Shown: one piece after another, positions 48,084 to 59,033 of the stretch | How the letters are laid out: the number at the start of each line of letters is the position of its first letter | Numbering within the stretch: the stretch's first letter is position 1 | NCBI RefSeq assembly: GCF_014698835.1 | Contig: NZ_JACJTU010000009.1 | Span: 1 to 64,000, forward strand | DNA length: 64,000 bases | DNA from: Nostoc paludosum FACHB-159 | GTDB lineage: Bacteria; Cyanobacteriota; Cyanobacteriia; Cyanobacteriales; Nostocaceae | Reading direction: 5' to 3' | Position numbers and translations under genes: made by a program | The notes under the pieces: generated by a model | Told to the model about the DNA's origin: nothing | Databases searched by the model: none | The model's input: the letters and a program-made list of their open reading frames with translations, nothing else

Positions 48084-48206
48084 ATGGGGACTGGGGGAGA
48101 TGGGGAGACTTGTACTGAGCGGAGCCGAAGTATGGGGAGATGGGGTAAAACTACGCCCACCAACTCATCACTCCTAACTCCTAACTATTAACTCTTAATG
48201 CCCCAT
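48084..48206. repeat. STRR block and palindrome between convergent genes
   Basis: GGGGACTGGGGGAGATGG units (48086-48106), a TTGTACTGAGCGGAGCCGAAG palindrome (48109-48129; starts at tt) and ACTCCTAACTCCTAACTA heptamers (48170-48188) fill the gap. Confidence 0.6.
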
Positions 48207-48213
48207 GCCCAAT

Positions 48214-48918
48214 TTAATCGCGTCTAAACAACCCAAATAAGGGAGCAAGAATCATTCCAAAAACAAAACCACCGATGTGTGCCCAGTAGGCAACTCCACC
48301 AGTTTGTACGCTCATGTTAGCGGCTGTTTGCAGACTAGCAAGACCGGATATGACATTTTGTACAAAGAAAAGTCCAATTATTACTAATGCTGGAACTCGG
48401 ATAGTGGTGATGAAAATCCCCAAAAAGATTAAAGTCATCACTCTAGCTTGGGGAAAGCGAATAATGTACGCACCTAAAACCCCAGAGATTGCGCCACTTG
48501 CGCCCAATGAAGGAATATCAGAATTGATGCTAATAAACCATTGGCACAATGCAGCTAAAGCACCACATGTCAAATAAAAAATTAAATATTTAAAATGACC
48601 TAAACGATCTTCAATATTGTTGCCAAAAACCCAGAGAAACACCATATTTGAGATTAAGTGCCACCATCCGCCGTGTAAGAATTGTGACGTAAATAACGTT
48701 ACCCATTCCCCAGATAAATTGGTGGTTAACTCTTGAGGGATTACTGCATACTGGCTTAAAAATTGATTCAATTGTGCATTTGGTAGGGTCACCTCATGAA
48801 GAAAAACTAAAATGTTCATGCCAATTAACCCATAGGTGAAATATGGGGTAATACGCGTGGGATTTTCATCGTAGAGAGGAAACACAGGTGTTTTTCCTAA
48901 ATTATTGACTAACTGCAA
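48214..48918 (-). CDS. Rhomboid family intramembrane serine protease
   Basis: The 234-residue protein has about six spans. Catalytic Ser141 lies in LGASGAISGV and His214 in YWAHIGGF. His87 and Asn91 (HLISN) line the oxyanion site. Rhomboids cut membrane proteins inside the bilayer; the substrate is unknown. It is the downstream member of a tandem pair, 264 bases from its paralog. Confidence 0.93.
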   Translation of the reverse strand: MQLVNNLGKTPVFPLYDENPTRITPYFTYGLIGMNILVFLHEVTLPNAQLNQFLSQYAVIPQELTTNLSGEWVTLFTSQFLHGGWWHLISNMVFLWVFGNNIEDRLGHFKYLIFYLTCGALAALCQWFISINSDIPSLGASGAISGVLGAYIIRFPQARVMTLIFLGIFITTIRVPALVIIGLFFVQNVISGLASLQTAANMSVQTGGVAYWAHIGGFVFGMILAPLFGLFRRD

Positions 48919-49126
48919 TATAGCTTGTATTACCCACAGTTGTTGAGTTTAGGTATTTTAGCTCAGAGGAAACTGCCGCACATCTAATGCAACAGATGTT
49001 TTCGTGTTGGCTGTTGGCTGTTAACCGTTAACAGTATGAATAACTGTAAAATTTAGAAAGCACAATAGCTTAATTTGGCAAAAATATCTCCACATTAATC
49101 CCAAATCACTAATCATAAATACTGCA

Positions 49127-49153
49127 AAATCCCACCCTTTAAAGAGTGGGATT
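49127..49153 (-). terminator. Hairpin terminator behind the second rhomboid gene
   Basis: On the minus strand AATCCCACTCTTT pairs with AAAGGGTGGGATT (one mismatch) and is followed by TTTTGC. It lies 30 bases past the stop of the 49183-49899 gene. Confidence 0.65.
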
Positions 49154-49182
49154 GGCTTAAAAATAAAATTCTTGTAAACTTA

Positions 49183-49899
49183 CTATGACCAAGATTCTTC
49201 CGGGGATTTATCGCTAAATAAACCCAAAAGTGGCCCAAGAATTGCGCCGAAGATAAAGCCGCCTGCATGGGCCCAGTAGGCAATACCGCCGCTTTCCATA
49301 CCAATATTAGTAGGTGTTTCGAGGCTGACAAGTCCGTAGAAGGCTTGTTCGAGAAACCAAAATCCCAAAAAGAAGTATGCAGGGACGCGGAAAGTCGGGA
49401 AGAAAAATCCTAAGGGTACAACGCCAATAACTTCAGCTTTGGGAAAACGAAGAATATACGCTCCCATAACACCTGCGATCGCACCACTCGCACCCAATGA
49501 AGGAATGCTAGAATCTTGACCGAAGTACCACTGGGTTAATGATGCCAAAATGCCGCAAGATAAATAGAATAACAAATATTTGGCATGACCTAATTTATCC
49601 TCAACGTTATTACCAAAAATCCAGAGAAACAACATATTGCCGCCTAAGTGCAACAAACCACCGTGCAAAAATTGTGAAGTAATCAAAGTTGCCCACTCTG
49701 GCACTGGTTGATGTACAGAAATACCGGCAAAACTTAAGCTGAGTTCGCGAGGAACTACAGCTGCAAGGTGTAAAAACCCATTTAATGCTTGTGGGGGAAG
49801 GCTTGATTCATAAATAAATGCGAGGACGTTGGCAGCAACCAGGGCATAAGTCACATAAGGAGTAATTTTTGTAGGATTATTATCTCTAATGGGAACCAC
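49183..49899 (-). CDS. Rhomboid family intramembrane serine protease
   Basis: The 238-residue paralog has Ser138 in LGASGAIAGV, His211 in YWAHAGGF, and HLGGN in the oxyanion position. It is closely alike to the neighbour (shared starts NNPTKITPYVTYAL and ENPTRITPYFTYG), so the pair arose by duplication. The hairpin between the two genes suggests separate transcripts. Confidence 0.93.
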   Translation of the reverse strand: MVPIRDNNPTKITPYVTYALVAANVLAFIYESSLPPQALNGFLHLAAVVPRELSLSFAGISVHQPVPEWATLITSQFLHGGLLHLGGNMLFLWIFGNNVEDKLGHAKYLLFYLSCGILASLTQWYFGQDSSIPSLGASGAIAGVMGAYILRFPKAEVIGVVPLGFFFPTFRVPAYFFLGFWFLEQAFYGLVSLETPTNIGMESGGIAYWAHAGGFIFGAILGPLLGLFSDKSPEESWS

Positions 49900-50156
49900 G
49901 GGCGTTTTTCCTGACTTGAAGACATAAACTCTACATTACTGAATTGTGCAAGTAGTTTCTTCTACCTCGTGGATAGTTCTCGCTTTAACTAAGTGAATAA
50001 TTAATTAATACAAGTAGAACAATGTCGAAAAACCAAACTATGTTAAGAAAAATTAAATAGACTCAAACCCTCTTCCCTCCTGCCTCCTGCCTCGTGCCTC
50101 CTGCCTCATCGCAACGATAAATATTCACACCGACCTACTTATAGATCGCGCAGAGG

Positions 50157-50633
50157 TTATGTAACAAACGTACATTTAGAGTAAACCGCTGCTTGACCGC
50201 AATACTGATTCTGTTCATCTAAAAGATTCCAGAGGATACCGTCTTGGATTTCAAAGCGCTTACCAGTGCTGGTAATCCGCACACCAGAAAAATAGCTAAA
50301 CCCTTTAGTTGCTGCTTCTAATAATAGGCGATCGCGTTCTTCTTGCACTACCTCTTCAGCGGATTTTCGGGAATGCATTGTAGTAAATTCTTCCCAAGAC
50401 AGCTCCCAAAGTTCTAATGCTTTGCGATTACCATAGTTAAAAATTGGATCTGATTCAGTGCCGTGAGAAACTAAGACAAAAGGTGCTTCAAATAACATGT
50501 GTGCTATTTCTTGCGGTACACCATTTACATCCAACAAAGAATTTCCCGTCCAATGGCGAAAACTGTTTATAAGGCGTTGACTGTGGCGAATAATTACCTC
50601 TTGCTGCCAAGGAAATTCCATAACGTTGGTCAT
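50157..50633 (-). CDS. MEKHLA domain protein
   Basis: The 158-residue protein has the MEKHLA pattern: LFEAPFVLVSHGTESDPIFN, YGNRKALELWELSWEEF, then SRKSAEEVVQEERDRLL. The domain is PAS-like and also ends plant class III HD-Zip factors; a light- or redox-sensing role has been suggested but is not established. The ATG at 50633 is used; a TTG eight codons upstream is less likely. Confidence 0.9.
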   Translation of the reverse strand: MTNVMEFPWQQEVIIRHSQRLINSFRHWTGNSLLDVNGVPQEIAHMLFEAPFVLVSHGTESDPIFNYGNRKALELWELSWEEFTTMHSRKSAEEVVQEERDRLLLEAATKGFSYFSGVRITSTGKRFEIQDGILWNLLDEQNQYCGQAAVYSKCTFVT

Positions 50634-50800
50634 GAGAAAATGAATACATAGCACCAAATTTTAGTATGACATGAAATAGTTTTTTTAATTAATGCTTGAA
50701 AAAAGCAACAATGCATGATATTTGGAAAATTGGAAAAGGGTATTGACGTAATCTCCCCAAAGCTGAAAATATGCTAATTAATCCGTAGGCTTGGCAATTT

Positions 50801-51415
50801 ATGTTTTTTTCAAATTCATTAGAAAATCAACTCCAACGGTGGAACGAAACTATTCGCAATCAACCTCAAAATCCCAATGCTTATATTCGCCGAGGCATGG
50901 TTAAGTTTCAGTTAGCGAAAATTGATGAATCTATTGAAGATTTTGATAAGGCAGAGCAATTAGACCCCCGTGTCAAACCCTACCTCTGGCAACGTGGATT
51001 ATCGTACTATTATGCAGAAAGATTTGCTGAAGGCGCTCAGCAGTTTGAAATAGATTTGACTGTGAATGCTCAAGATGTAGAAGAAACAGTATGGCGATAT
51101 CTCTGCATAGCTCGTTTCTCAGGTGTTGAAGAGGCACGTAATTCTTTACTAACTGTGAAAAATGATCCTCGTCGTGTAATGCAGCGCGTATATGATTTAT
51201 ATGCAGGAGATTGTACGCCAGATGATGTTTTAAATGTTGGGCGATCGCAAGGGATAAATGGAAATTTTTACAGTCATCTTTATTTGGGATTATATTACGA
51301 AGTTGAAAATAATCTTGACTTAGCTCAGGAATATATAGTTAAAGCTACTGATAATTACAAGATTGATGATTATATGTGGTATTTAGCGCAGGTACATAAA
51401 AAATTACGAGTATAG
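50801..51415 (+). CDS. TPR-repeat protein
   Basis: The 204-residue protein has TPR-type helical pairs: NAYIRRGMVKFQLAKIDESI with DFDKAEQLDPR, YLWQRGLSYYYAERFAEGAQ, and YLGLYYEVENNLDLAQEYI near the end. TPRs serve as protein-binding scaffolds. There is no signal peptide, so it is probably cytosolic. No operon partner is evident. Confidence 0.88.
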   Translation: MFFSNSLENQLQRWNETIRNQPQNPNAYIRRGMVKFQLAKIDESIEDFDKAEQLDPRVKPYLWQRGLSYYYAERFAEGAQQFEIDLTVNAQDVEETVWRYLCIARFSGVEEARNSLLTVKNDPRRVMQRVYDLYAGDCTPDDVLNVGRSQGINGNFYSHLYLGLYYEVENNLDLAQEYIVKATDNYKIDDYMWYLAQVHKKLRV

Positions 51416-51585
51416 GCTCAGGTTTTTACTGTATAAAATACCCGTTATTTGCAAATAATATCTTCTCACTTATAACGTTATTTACAAGTCGCTACAGGAA
51501 TCTAATTAACTCTGGTAGTCTTTAAATTTTTAATTGTTTGGTCAATACTAAAACTAGCAATGAATTATTATATTCCGACTGTTTC

Positions 51586-52284
51586 CTAGCTTTTTTTATA
51601 ACCCCTGAAGGTAGTTTGCAATAGATTTAAAACTCGCTCAACTTCAATGCCAGAAGCAGGAAAAACCTCACCTACCCATTTCAAGGCTTTGCTTTTCTTT
51701 TCTAATAATCTCTCAGCAGATCCTGATGAAATGTTGAATATAAAATATTTATTTGTTTTGTGTGATAAATCTGAAACTAAACCAATAAAAGAACGAGCCT
51801 CATCCAATAATGAGGATGATGGAGCGTAAAACTTACATTCGATGGCCAAAAGTATCTCGGATGAACGGGGAACAACCCAGTATCCTGGCCTACTTCTGTA
51901 TCTACATTGTCTAGCTTCCTCTCTCGATAAGACAGCGACATCACACTCGTGCAAGACGCCTGATGTTCCAGAAACTTTGATTCCAACATGAGCTTCTAAA
52001 TCAGGTTTGTCTGGGAATGAAATAATGGCATGAGTGTAAGGATGTCGTTTTGATGCGATCTGTCCTGGGCTTGTTCGGAATACAAAAGTTGTAGGATTTC
52101 TGCTCGCGTTAACATCTTCGTAAGAAATACTTGCACCTTCTCTTTCAGCAGATCGCAGTACAAGAGAGAGCAAATATGCCTCGAATAGATCAGATGGATC
52201 TGATGTCACTGTCAAACTTGGATTAATGGCATAACCTAGTTGTAAGCTAATCTCATTCAGCAGATCAACATTACTCGCTATCAT
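51586..52284 (-). CDS. Uncharacterised protein with a PD-(D/E)XK nuclease-like core
   Basis: This 232-residue protein is in no family that I can name. Its layout fits a restriction-endonuclease fold: an N-terminal helix with Glu35 (DLFEAYLLSLVLRSAEREG), beta strands, LHECDVAVLS (Glu113, Asp115), and LLAIECKFYAP (Glu149, Lys151) as the E-x-K strand, followed by a helix. The text around the motif suggests recognition or cutting of a nucleic acid. It overlaps the upstream gene by 14 bases, so the two form one unit. A defence, toxin or repair role are all open; none is shown. Confidence 0.7.
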   Translation of the reverse strand: MIASNVDLLNEISLQLGYAINPSLTVTSDPSDLFEAYLLSLVLRSAEREGASISYEDVNASRNPTTFVFRTSPGQIASKRHPYTHAIISFPDKPDLEAHVGIKVSGTSGVLHECDVAVLSREEARQCRYRSRPGYWVVPRSSEILLAIECKFYAPSSSLLDEARSFIGLVSDLSHKTNKYFIFNISSGSAERLLEKKSKALKWVGEVFPASGIEVERVLNLLQTTFRGYKKS

Positions 52285-52684
52285 CTTCGGATATCCTTGC
52301 TCTCAACAAATTTAGTAATTCTTGTAATACACTAATAGCGTCTTGCCGTCTTGAAGTCAAAGAAGTTTCGTTAATTGAAAAAGATTCTTCAGAATTTTCG
52401 CTATCAGGATAGAAAGCAATTTCTGTTCTAAAAAAACTAATGATTTCACGTTCCATATCAGCAGTATTAATTACCGCTTGTTCAATGGCATCGACCAAGT
52501 ATCTCAGTTTCTTATGAGCAGAAAAATCTTCGATAATCGTAGGAGACTTATTTTTATTTTTTGGAAGCTCTATTTCACCTGCAATAATTCCTACTTCTAG
52601 TTGCTCAACAACCCATCCAAACTGCGGATATTCAAGCATTGATAAAAGTTGTCTGTAAGCTAGCTCACATTCTTCTGCATTCAT
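52271..52684 (-). CDS. Uncharacterised acidic helical protein, partner of the nuclease-like gene
   Basis: The 137-residue protein is mostly helical and acidic (ELAYRQLLSMLEYPQFGWVV near the start; DAISVLQELLNLLRARISED at the end). It has no membrane span or known motif. The 14-base overlap with the nuclease-like gene implies joint expression. An immunity, regulator or complex-forming role is possible; this is inference from arrangement only. Confidence 0.65.
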   Translation of the reverse strand: MNAEECELAYRQLLSMLEYPQFGWVVEQLEVGIIAGEIELPKNKNKSPTIIEDFSAHKKLRYLVDAIEQAVINTADMEREIISFFRTEIAFYPDSENSEESFSINETSLTSRRQDAISVLQELLNLLRARISEDDSE

Positions 52685-52834
52685 CGCATCGCTGATCGGT
52701 AGGTATGTATTTAAGCATTAAGCTTGTCAACTATTATTTCACTACCAACCATCTTAGTGCCAACCTTGATATTACCTATTCTCTTGTCTCTCTAAAAAGC
52801 TGAGATTTATGAGGCAACCTTACCGCTCATCTAT

Positions 52835-53416
52835 TCAATTTTCGCTGGCTTCGGTTTCAAACTGCACTTGTTTGTATAAATCAGCGATCGCTATTTCTAC
52901 ATCCACCGATTCCAGTCGCAATATTTCATCGAAATTATACTCCGACAACACCCATTTTCCCTGTTCGCTGCGCCGAAACACTTCCACACCGGGTTGCTCT
53001 ACTTGTACTAAGACATATTCTTCCAAGGTTGGAGATTGGCGATATTTGGCAAACTTTTTCCCCCTATCAGCTGCTTCTGTTGAAGGTGATAGCACTTCGA
53101 TAATTAAACACGGAAATTGTATTAATTGTGGATCGGTATCGCGCTCATCGCAAGTCACTACTACATCTGGATAAAAATACTTTTGCCCTGGTTCTACCTG
53201 CACCTTCACATCTACAATGTAGACTTCACAAGAGCGATCGGCTAGGGCATCATCTAGAAGTCTAAAAAAATTTGCACAAACCCGATTATGGTTGCGCGTA
53301 CCACCACTCATCGCTACAACTTCGCCATCCCAATATTCGTAGCGTTGCTCTTGAGTGGGTTCCCAAACGAGATATTCTTCTGCGCTCATCAAAATGCGAT
53401 CGGGTAAAGCAACCAT
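52835..53416 (-). CDS. Uma2 family (DUF820) PD-(D/E)XK nuclease-like protein
   Basis: The 193-residue protein shows the Uma2 order: MSAEEYLVWEPTQEQRYEYW, FYPDVVVTCDERD (acidic strand), LIIEVLSPSTEAADRGKKFAKY (E and K core) and LEEYVLVQ. It is the third Uma2 in the window and diverges from the other two. It lies beside the two-gene nuclease-like unit, on the same strand, but with a 150-base gap. Confidence 0.88.
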   Translation of the reverse strand: MVALPDRILMSAEEYLVWEPTQEQRYEYWDGEVVAMSGGTRNHNRVCANFFRLLDDALADRSCEVYIVDVKVQVEPGQKYFYPDVVVTCDERDTDPQLIQFPCLIIEVLSPSTEAADRGKKFAKYRQSPTLEEYVLVQVEQPGVEVFRRSEQGKWVLSEYNFDEILRLESVDVEIAIADLYKQVQFETEASEN

Positions 53417-53542
53417 CGGTGCGATCGGGGAATGATTTACTTTTCTAGAATAGCCAAAACAGGGCGTTTTCTTTTAGTATGACCTCTCGAAAGGGAGAAT
53501 CTGAGCAATACTATTTTTTTGTTAGGATCACCACCAAAATAT

Positions 53543-53786
53543 TTAGTCTGTGCGATCTAGTGAGGTATTAGACTGTGTTATGGGTAAAGAAAGCTGGGTT
53601 TGCTTCATAACCCTGATTAAAAACCGTAGCGCCTCATTCACTGCATCAGCATTAGGAAATATTTCTGCCACATCAGGTTCTAGGCGAATGGTTGTCCCAC
53701 CAAAGCTTTTGCGATCGGAGCCTAATTTTCTTACTCTTAGGCTCTTTAAATCATACTCCGATCGCAGTTCATCTTCCATTTCTGAG

Positions 53787-53800
<14 letters not shown>
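53543..53800 (-). CDS. brnA: BrnA-type antitoxin
   Basis: The 85-residue protein has the BrnA antitoxin core: DLKSLRVRKLGSDRKSFGGT, then RLEPDVAEIFPNADAVNEAL and RFLIRVMKQ. BrnA proteins are ribbon-helix-helix repressors that bind BrnT and their own promoter. The start ATG overlaps the last codons of the broken brnT (stop at 53787), the typical brnT-brnA arrangement. With the toxin broken it may persist as a spare antitoxin. Confidence 0.85.
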
Positions 53801-54104
<304 letters not shown>

Positions 54105-54118
54105 TTACAATAATCACA

Positions 54119-56116
<1,998 letters not shown>

Positions 56117-56364
56117 ACAGTTTTGCTGAAAATACCCTGCCTGATTGTGACGATTTCACGCCCTATATATTGTAGCTCGGTAATTAAGCCACAAAATAGC
56201 AATAATCTTTTACAAAGTTTTACTATTCCGATTTACTTATGTGTAAGTTTTAAAGATTCTTATATCTATGTGAGGATTTTTAAGGTTAAACTTTGATACA
56301 TAGGAAAAATTCATCTTTCCTTAATTATTGTAAAATTCAATTAATAAACCAGAGGTATTCAGTT

Positions 56365-56832
56365 ATGGCTATTAGCAGTGGTGCTAAAGCGATCGCTCCT
56401 CGGCAGAAGTACGCAAAACTGAAAGGGGAAACTACAGTGGAAGTTGAAAATCACCAAGGCCAGAGTGTGGATAAAGATCAAGTCGAGCAAGCTAGCGAAC
56501 AGTCAGTGCCTGAAACTCGTGGAACACTTGCCATTGCTGGAGTTCGTCCCATAGGCAGTAGCGACTTGGAAGTTGCTGAAAAACTTTCAATTTCTGGAAT
56601 CCGTCCGGTTAGTACCAGTACCTTGGAAGTTGTGGAAACCTATAATGCAATGGGTATTCGTCCAATTGGTGCTAATACATTCAAAGTAGTTGAAAGTATT
56701 AATCTCTCCGGTATTCGTCCAGTTAGCTCAAGTTCATTAGTAATAGCCGAAAGCTATTCAGTATTTGGTAACCGTCCAATAGCATCAAATGATATAGACG
56801 ATTCTGTAAACCTCATGGGTTTTCTAGATTAG
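56365..56832 (+). CDS. Protein of five 19-residue GIRP repeats, function unknown
   Basis: From ATG 56365 (AGAGGT ahead) the 155-residue protein starts MAISSGAKAIAPRQKYAKLK and has a polar middle. From about residue 59 it carries five units of 19 residues, each built as G(I/V)RP(I/V)-x4-L-x-V-(A/V)-E-x4. The last unit is shorter. There is no signal peptide or long hydrophobic span. The regular period suggests a beta-solenoid or a ligand-repeating surface. I recognise no named family. A clear hairpin terminator follows 29 bases after the stop, so it is a single-gene unit. Confidence 0.8.
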   Translation: MAISSGAKAIAPRQKYAKLKGETTVEVENHQGQSVDKDQVEQASEQSVPETRGTLAIAGVRPIGSSDLEVAEKLSISGIRPVSTSTLEVVETYNAMGIRPIGANTFKVVESINLSGIRPVSSSSLVIAESYSVFGNRPIASNDIDDSVNLMGFLD

Positions 56833-56860
56833 ACCAAAAGAATATTCCCATAACTTTATT

Positions 56861-56893
56861 AACCCAGTTCCGTAAAGAAACTGGGTTTTTTGT
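56861..56893 (+). terminator. Rho-independent terminator
   Basis: AACCCAGTT and AACTGGGTT form a 9-bp stem, followed by TTTTTG. It ends the transcript of the repeat protein at 56365-56832. Confidence 0.88.
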
Positions 56894-57174
56894 TTCAACA
56901 CACCAAAGATATTTGTATTTGTTCTATGTCTTTTAGCATAGGTAACTAAGCTTTAACTATTTAAATTTAGCTTTAAATAATAGCTGTGATGCTTACTACA
57001 ATTACTGTTTTCAATTCAGAATTCTGAATTCTGAATTCTAATTTTTTTAATATACCTTGTGGTGGAAGGCTTTAGCAAGAACCTTAAGTTAGCGTGTAAT
57101 AGTAATAACAAAAGATTTCAAAGTTAGTTTATAGCTTTGAAATAAACTTACCATCCAATAAACAGGAGTATCAA

Positions 57175-57357
57175 ATGAGCTTAGAAGATCGGGCTAAAGC
57201 TGCTGCTAAAAATATTGAAGGTAAAGCCCAAGAAATAGCAGGAAATGTTACCGGAGATCCAGAAGATAAAGCTGAAGGTAAAGCAAAGCAAGCCGAAAGC
57301 GAAGTACGTCACGGCATTGAAGACGTGAAAGAAAACATCAAGAAAAAAATTGATTAA
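57175..57357 (+). CDS. CsbD family stress protein
   Basis: The 60-residue, very polar protein has the CsbD pattern: AAAKNIEGKAQEIAGNVTGD, then DKAEGKAKQAESEVRHGIED and a lysine end. CsbD genes respond to general stress in Bacillus and are common in cyanobacteria. AACAGGAG precedes the ATG. The biochemical role is unknown. Confidence 0.92.
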   Translation: MSLEDRAKAAAKNIEGKAQEIAGNVTGDPEDKAEGKAKQAESEVRHGIEDVKENIKKKID

Positions 57358-57499
57358 AGTTTATATTTTTTGCAAAAGCTTTAGAAATATAACTAAGGTG
57401 TATCCCAATTTTTGCAAAAAAATATGAACTGTCTCGCAGCTAAGTTAAACTCATTTTATATTCATAAAAAAGGGTATTAACTTGAGCTAAAGAGATGAT

Positions 57500-57527
57500 G
57501 TAGAGACGTAATTAGTCACGTCTCTAC
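57500..57527. repeat. Palindromic repeat GTAGAGACGT...ACGTCTCTAC, copy 1 of 3
   Basis: A 28-bp near-perfect palindrome in the 294-base gap before the lipoprotein gene. The same family recurs at 58126 and 63093. It can fold as a stem of about 10 bp. Confidence 0.75.
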
Positions 57528-57651
57528 ACTCATTACAGAATGTTTTTAATTAGAGATTTATCTGTCAAAATCGAAACTTTACAACTTTTATTAGCTGGGA
57601 TTTACTAGCTATTTAGTTTATTATTCAAGGCGTTTCCTTAGGAGGAAAAAA

Positions 57652-58092
57652 ATGATCCTATTCCAACAAAGCCGCAAAATATTAGCGACTTTCGTTTTAA
57701 TTGTAGTGCTGATGATAACTACTGCTTGTGGTAGTAGTACTGTGTCACAAGTCGATCGCCCAACAACCGCACCAGCAATTGGTCGAGATGTAGCTTACGC
57801 AGAGTTAGAGCGTGGCAATACCCCAAAAGGACAAACTTTTGGTAACTGGGTTGTGCAAACATCGCAAGGATTAATCAAAGATGCTTATGTTCGTGATAAC
57901 AACAAATTAGGTGTTGTAATTTCTCCTCAAGTTCGTCCTAACGAAGTCCGACCATTAGCAAAATCTTTAGTTCAAGGTTTTCGCAAGAATTTCCCAAATC
58001 AAGACTTGAAAGTTTTGGTTTATAGCCCTGACAAGCAATTAATTTTGACTACTGATTACGACGTTCAGACTAATCAAGTCAAGTATAGCTAA
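57652..58092 (+). CDS. Small lipoprotein, function unknown
   Basis: The 146-residue protein has a type II signal (ILATFVLIVVLMITTACGSS) with a lipobox-like cysteine at 26. A mature domain follows, with GQTFGNWVVQTSQGLIKDAY, SPQVRPNEVRPLAKSLVQGF and a beta end. AGGAGG precedes the ATG at good distance. I know no function; it is expected on the outer side of a membrane. Confidence 0.82.
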   Translation: MILFQQSRKILATFVLIVVLMITTACGSSTVSQVDRPTTAPAIGRDVAYAELERGNTPKGQTFGNWVVQTSQGLIKDAYVRDNNKLGVVISPQVRPNEVRPLAKSLVQGFRKNFPNQDLKVLVYSPDKQLILTTDYDVQTNQVKYS

Positions 58093-58125
58093 TTGCTGAA
58101 TTTGTAACCAAGCAACCAGGCTTTT

Positions 58126-58152
58126 GTAGAGACGCGATGAATCGCGTCTGCA
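58126..58152. repeat. Palindromic repeat GTAGAGACGCGA...TCGCGTCTG, copy 2 of 3
   Basis: An imperfect copy of the family seen at 57500 and 63093, located between the lipoprotein gene and the next gene. Its right arm is less well kept. Confidence 0.7.
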
Positions 58153-58194
58153 TGGAATTAGGGAAATTGAACCATAAAAAAGGAGATTGAAAAA

Positions 58195-58716
58195 ATGACA
58201 AGTAATCAAGAATATAGACGGGAAATAATGAAAGATTTGGCTGGAGGAAATGTAGAATCTCTGGATGAGCCTACAGCCAATTCAACAACCGAATATCAAA
58301 ATTTTGATGATTTTGCCCAACGCACAACGCCAGATCAACGTAAGCACTTATTTGGTCGATCTTTACATCCAGATCGAATTCCTACTAGCCAAATGGAGCC
58401 AGAATTACAACAGGCGATCGCCCAAATTAAACCAAACGAACGCGATGATGTAGCTAGGGGCTTTTTCAAACACTTAAAAGAAAGAGGATTAGACGATCGG
58501 CATCTAGAACAACAGTTGGGTCTTTCTACACATAACCCAAACCGTATGAGTGCTGATGATGTTAGCAAACTTGCGTCCTTTGTTTATCATAATCACCCTG
58601 ATATTTTCCGCGAAGTATTAGCAGATCAACCAGCGATTATCAAATTCCTCAGTAATCCTGTAGTGGCAAGTATTATCGGGATTGCAGCTGCTAAATGGCT
58701 AGGTAGTCGCAAATAA
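58195..58716 (+). CDS. Conserved-looking hypothetical protein
   Basis: The 173-residue protein has a polar N-terminal half (REIMKDLAGGNVESLDEPTA), a middle region with ERDDVARGFFKHLKERGLDD, and a helical C-terminal part with a short hydrophobic end (VVASIIGIAAAKWLGSRK). This end may be a tail anchor. AAGGAGATT gives a strong ribosome binding site. I recognise no family. It lies in a run of small genes with CsbD and a lipoprotein, which could be a stress-linked group. Confidence 0.8.
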   Translation: MTSNQEYRREIMKDLAGGNVESLDEPTANSTTEYQNFDDFAQRTTPDQRKHLFGRSLHPDRIPTSQMEPELQQAIAQIKPNERDDVARGFFKHLKERGLDDRHLEQQLGLSTHNPNRMSADDVSKLASFVYHNHPDIFREVLADQPAIIKFLSNPVVASIIGIAAAKWLGSRK

Positions 58717-59033
58717 ATTCGTTATTACTGCCTTCCTGCTAAAAGAATACCTAAATTTTTTAATTTAGACTCGTAGCGCTTGGCCGCCGGGTATCGTAAA
58801 GGATGCAAATGAAAAGATAGGTAATTTGATAGCTCAAGGGAGTAATCTGTTGTGTTGCGTAACAAAGTGTGGTGGGCATAGCCCACTTTTTTTTGCCTAA
58901 TTTATTTTCTGAATTCTGTTATATATCCAAAAATTATAGTAACATACCACAGGCATTAACTATCTTCAATTACACGCGATCGTTAGCGCTCTTAAATTCA
59001 TACTCTTAAATTCATAATTGATGAGAATATACT
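58717..59033. other. Intergenic gap
   Basis: It contains a good terminator (58871-58894) for the upstream gene, and an AT-rich stretch that should hold the promoter of the phosphatase gene. A GCGATCGT-centred short repeat lies at 58975-58988. No gene is seen. Confidence 0.4.
58871..58894 (+). terminator. Rho-independent terminator
   Basis: GTGGGC and GCCCAC, with an ATA loop extended by three bases, form the stem, followed by eight T. It is the most typical terminator in the window. Confidence 0.9.
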
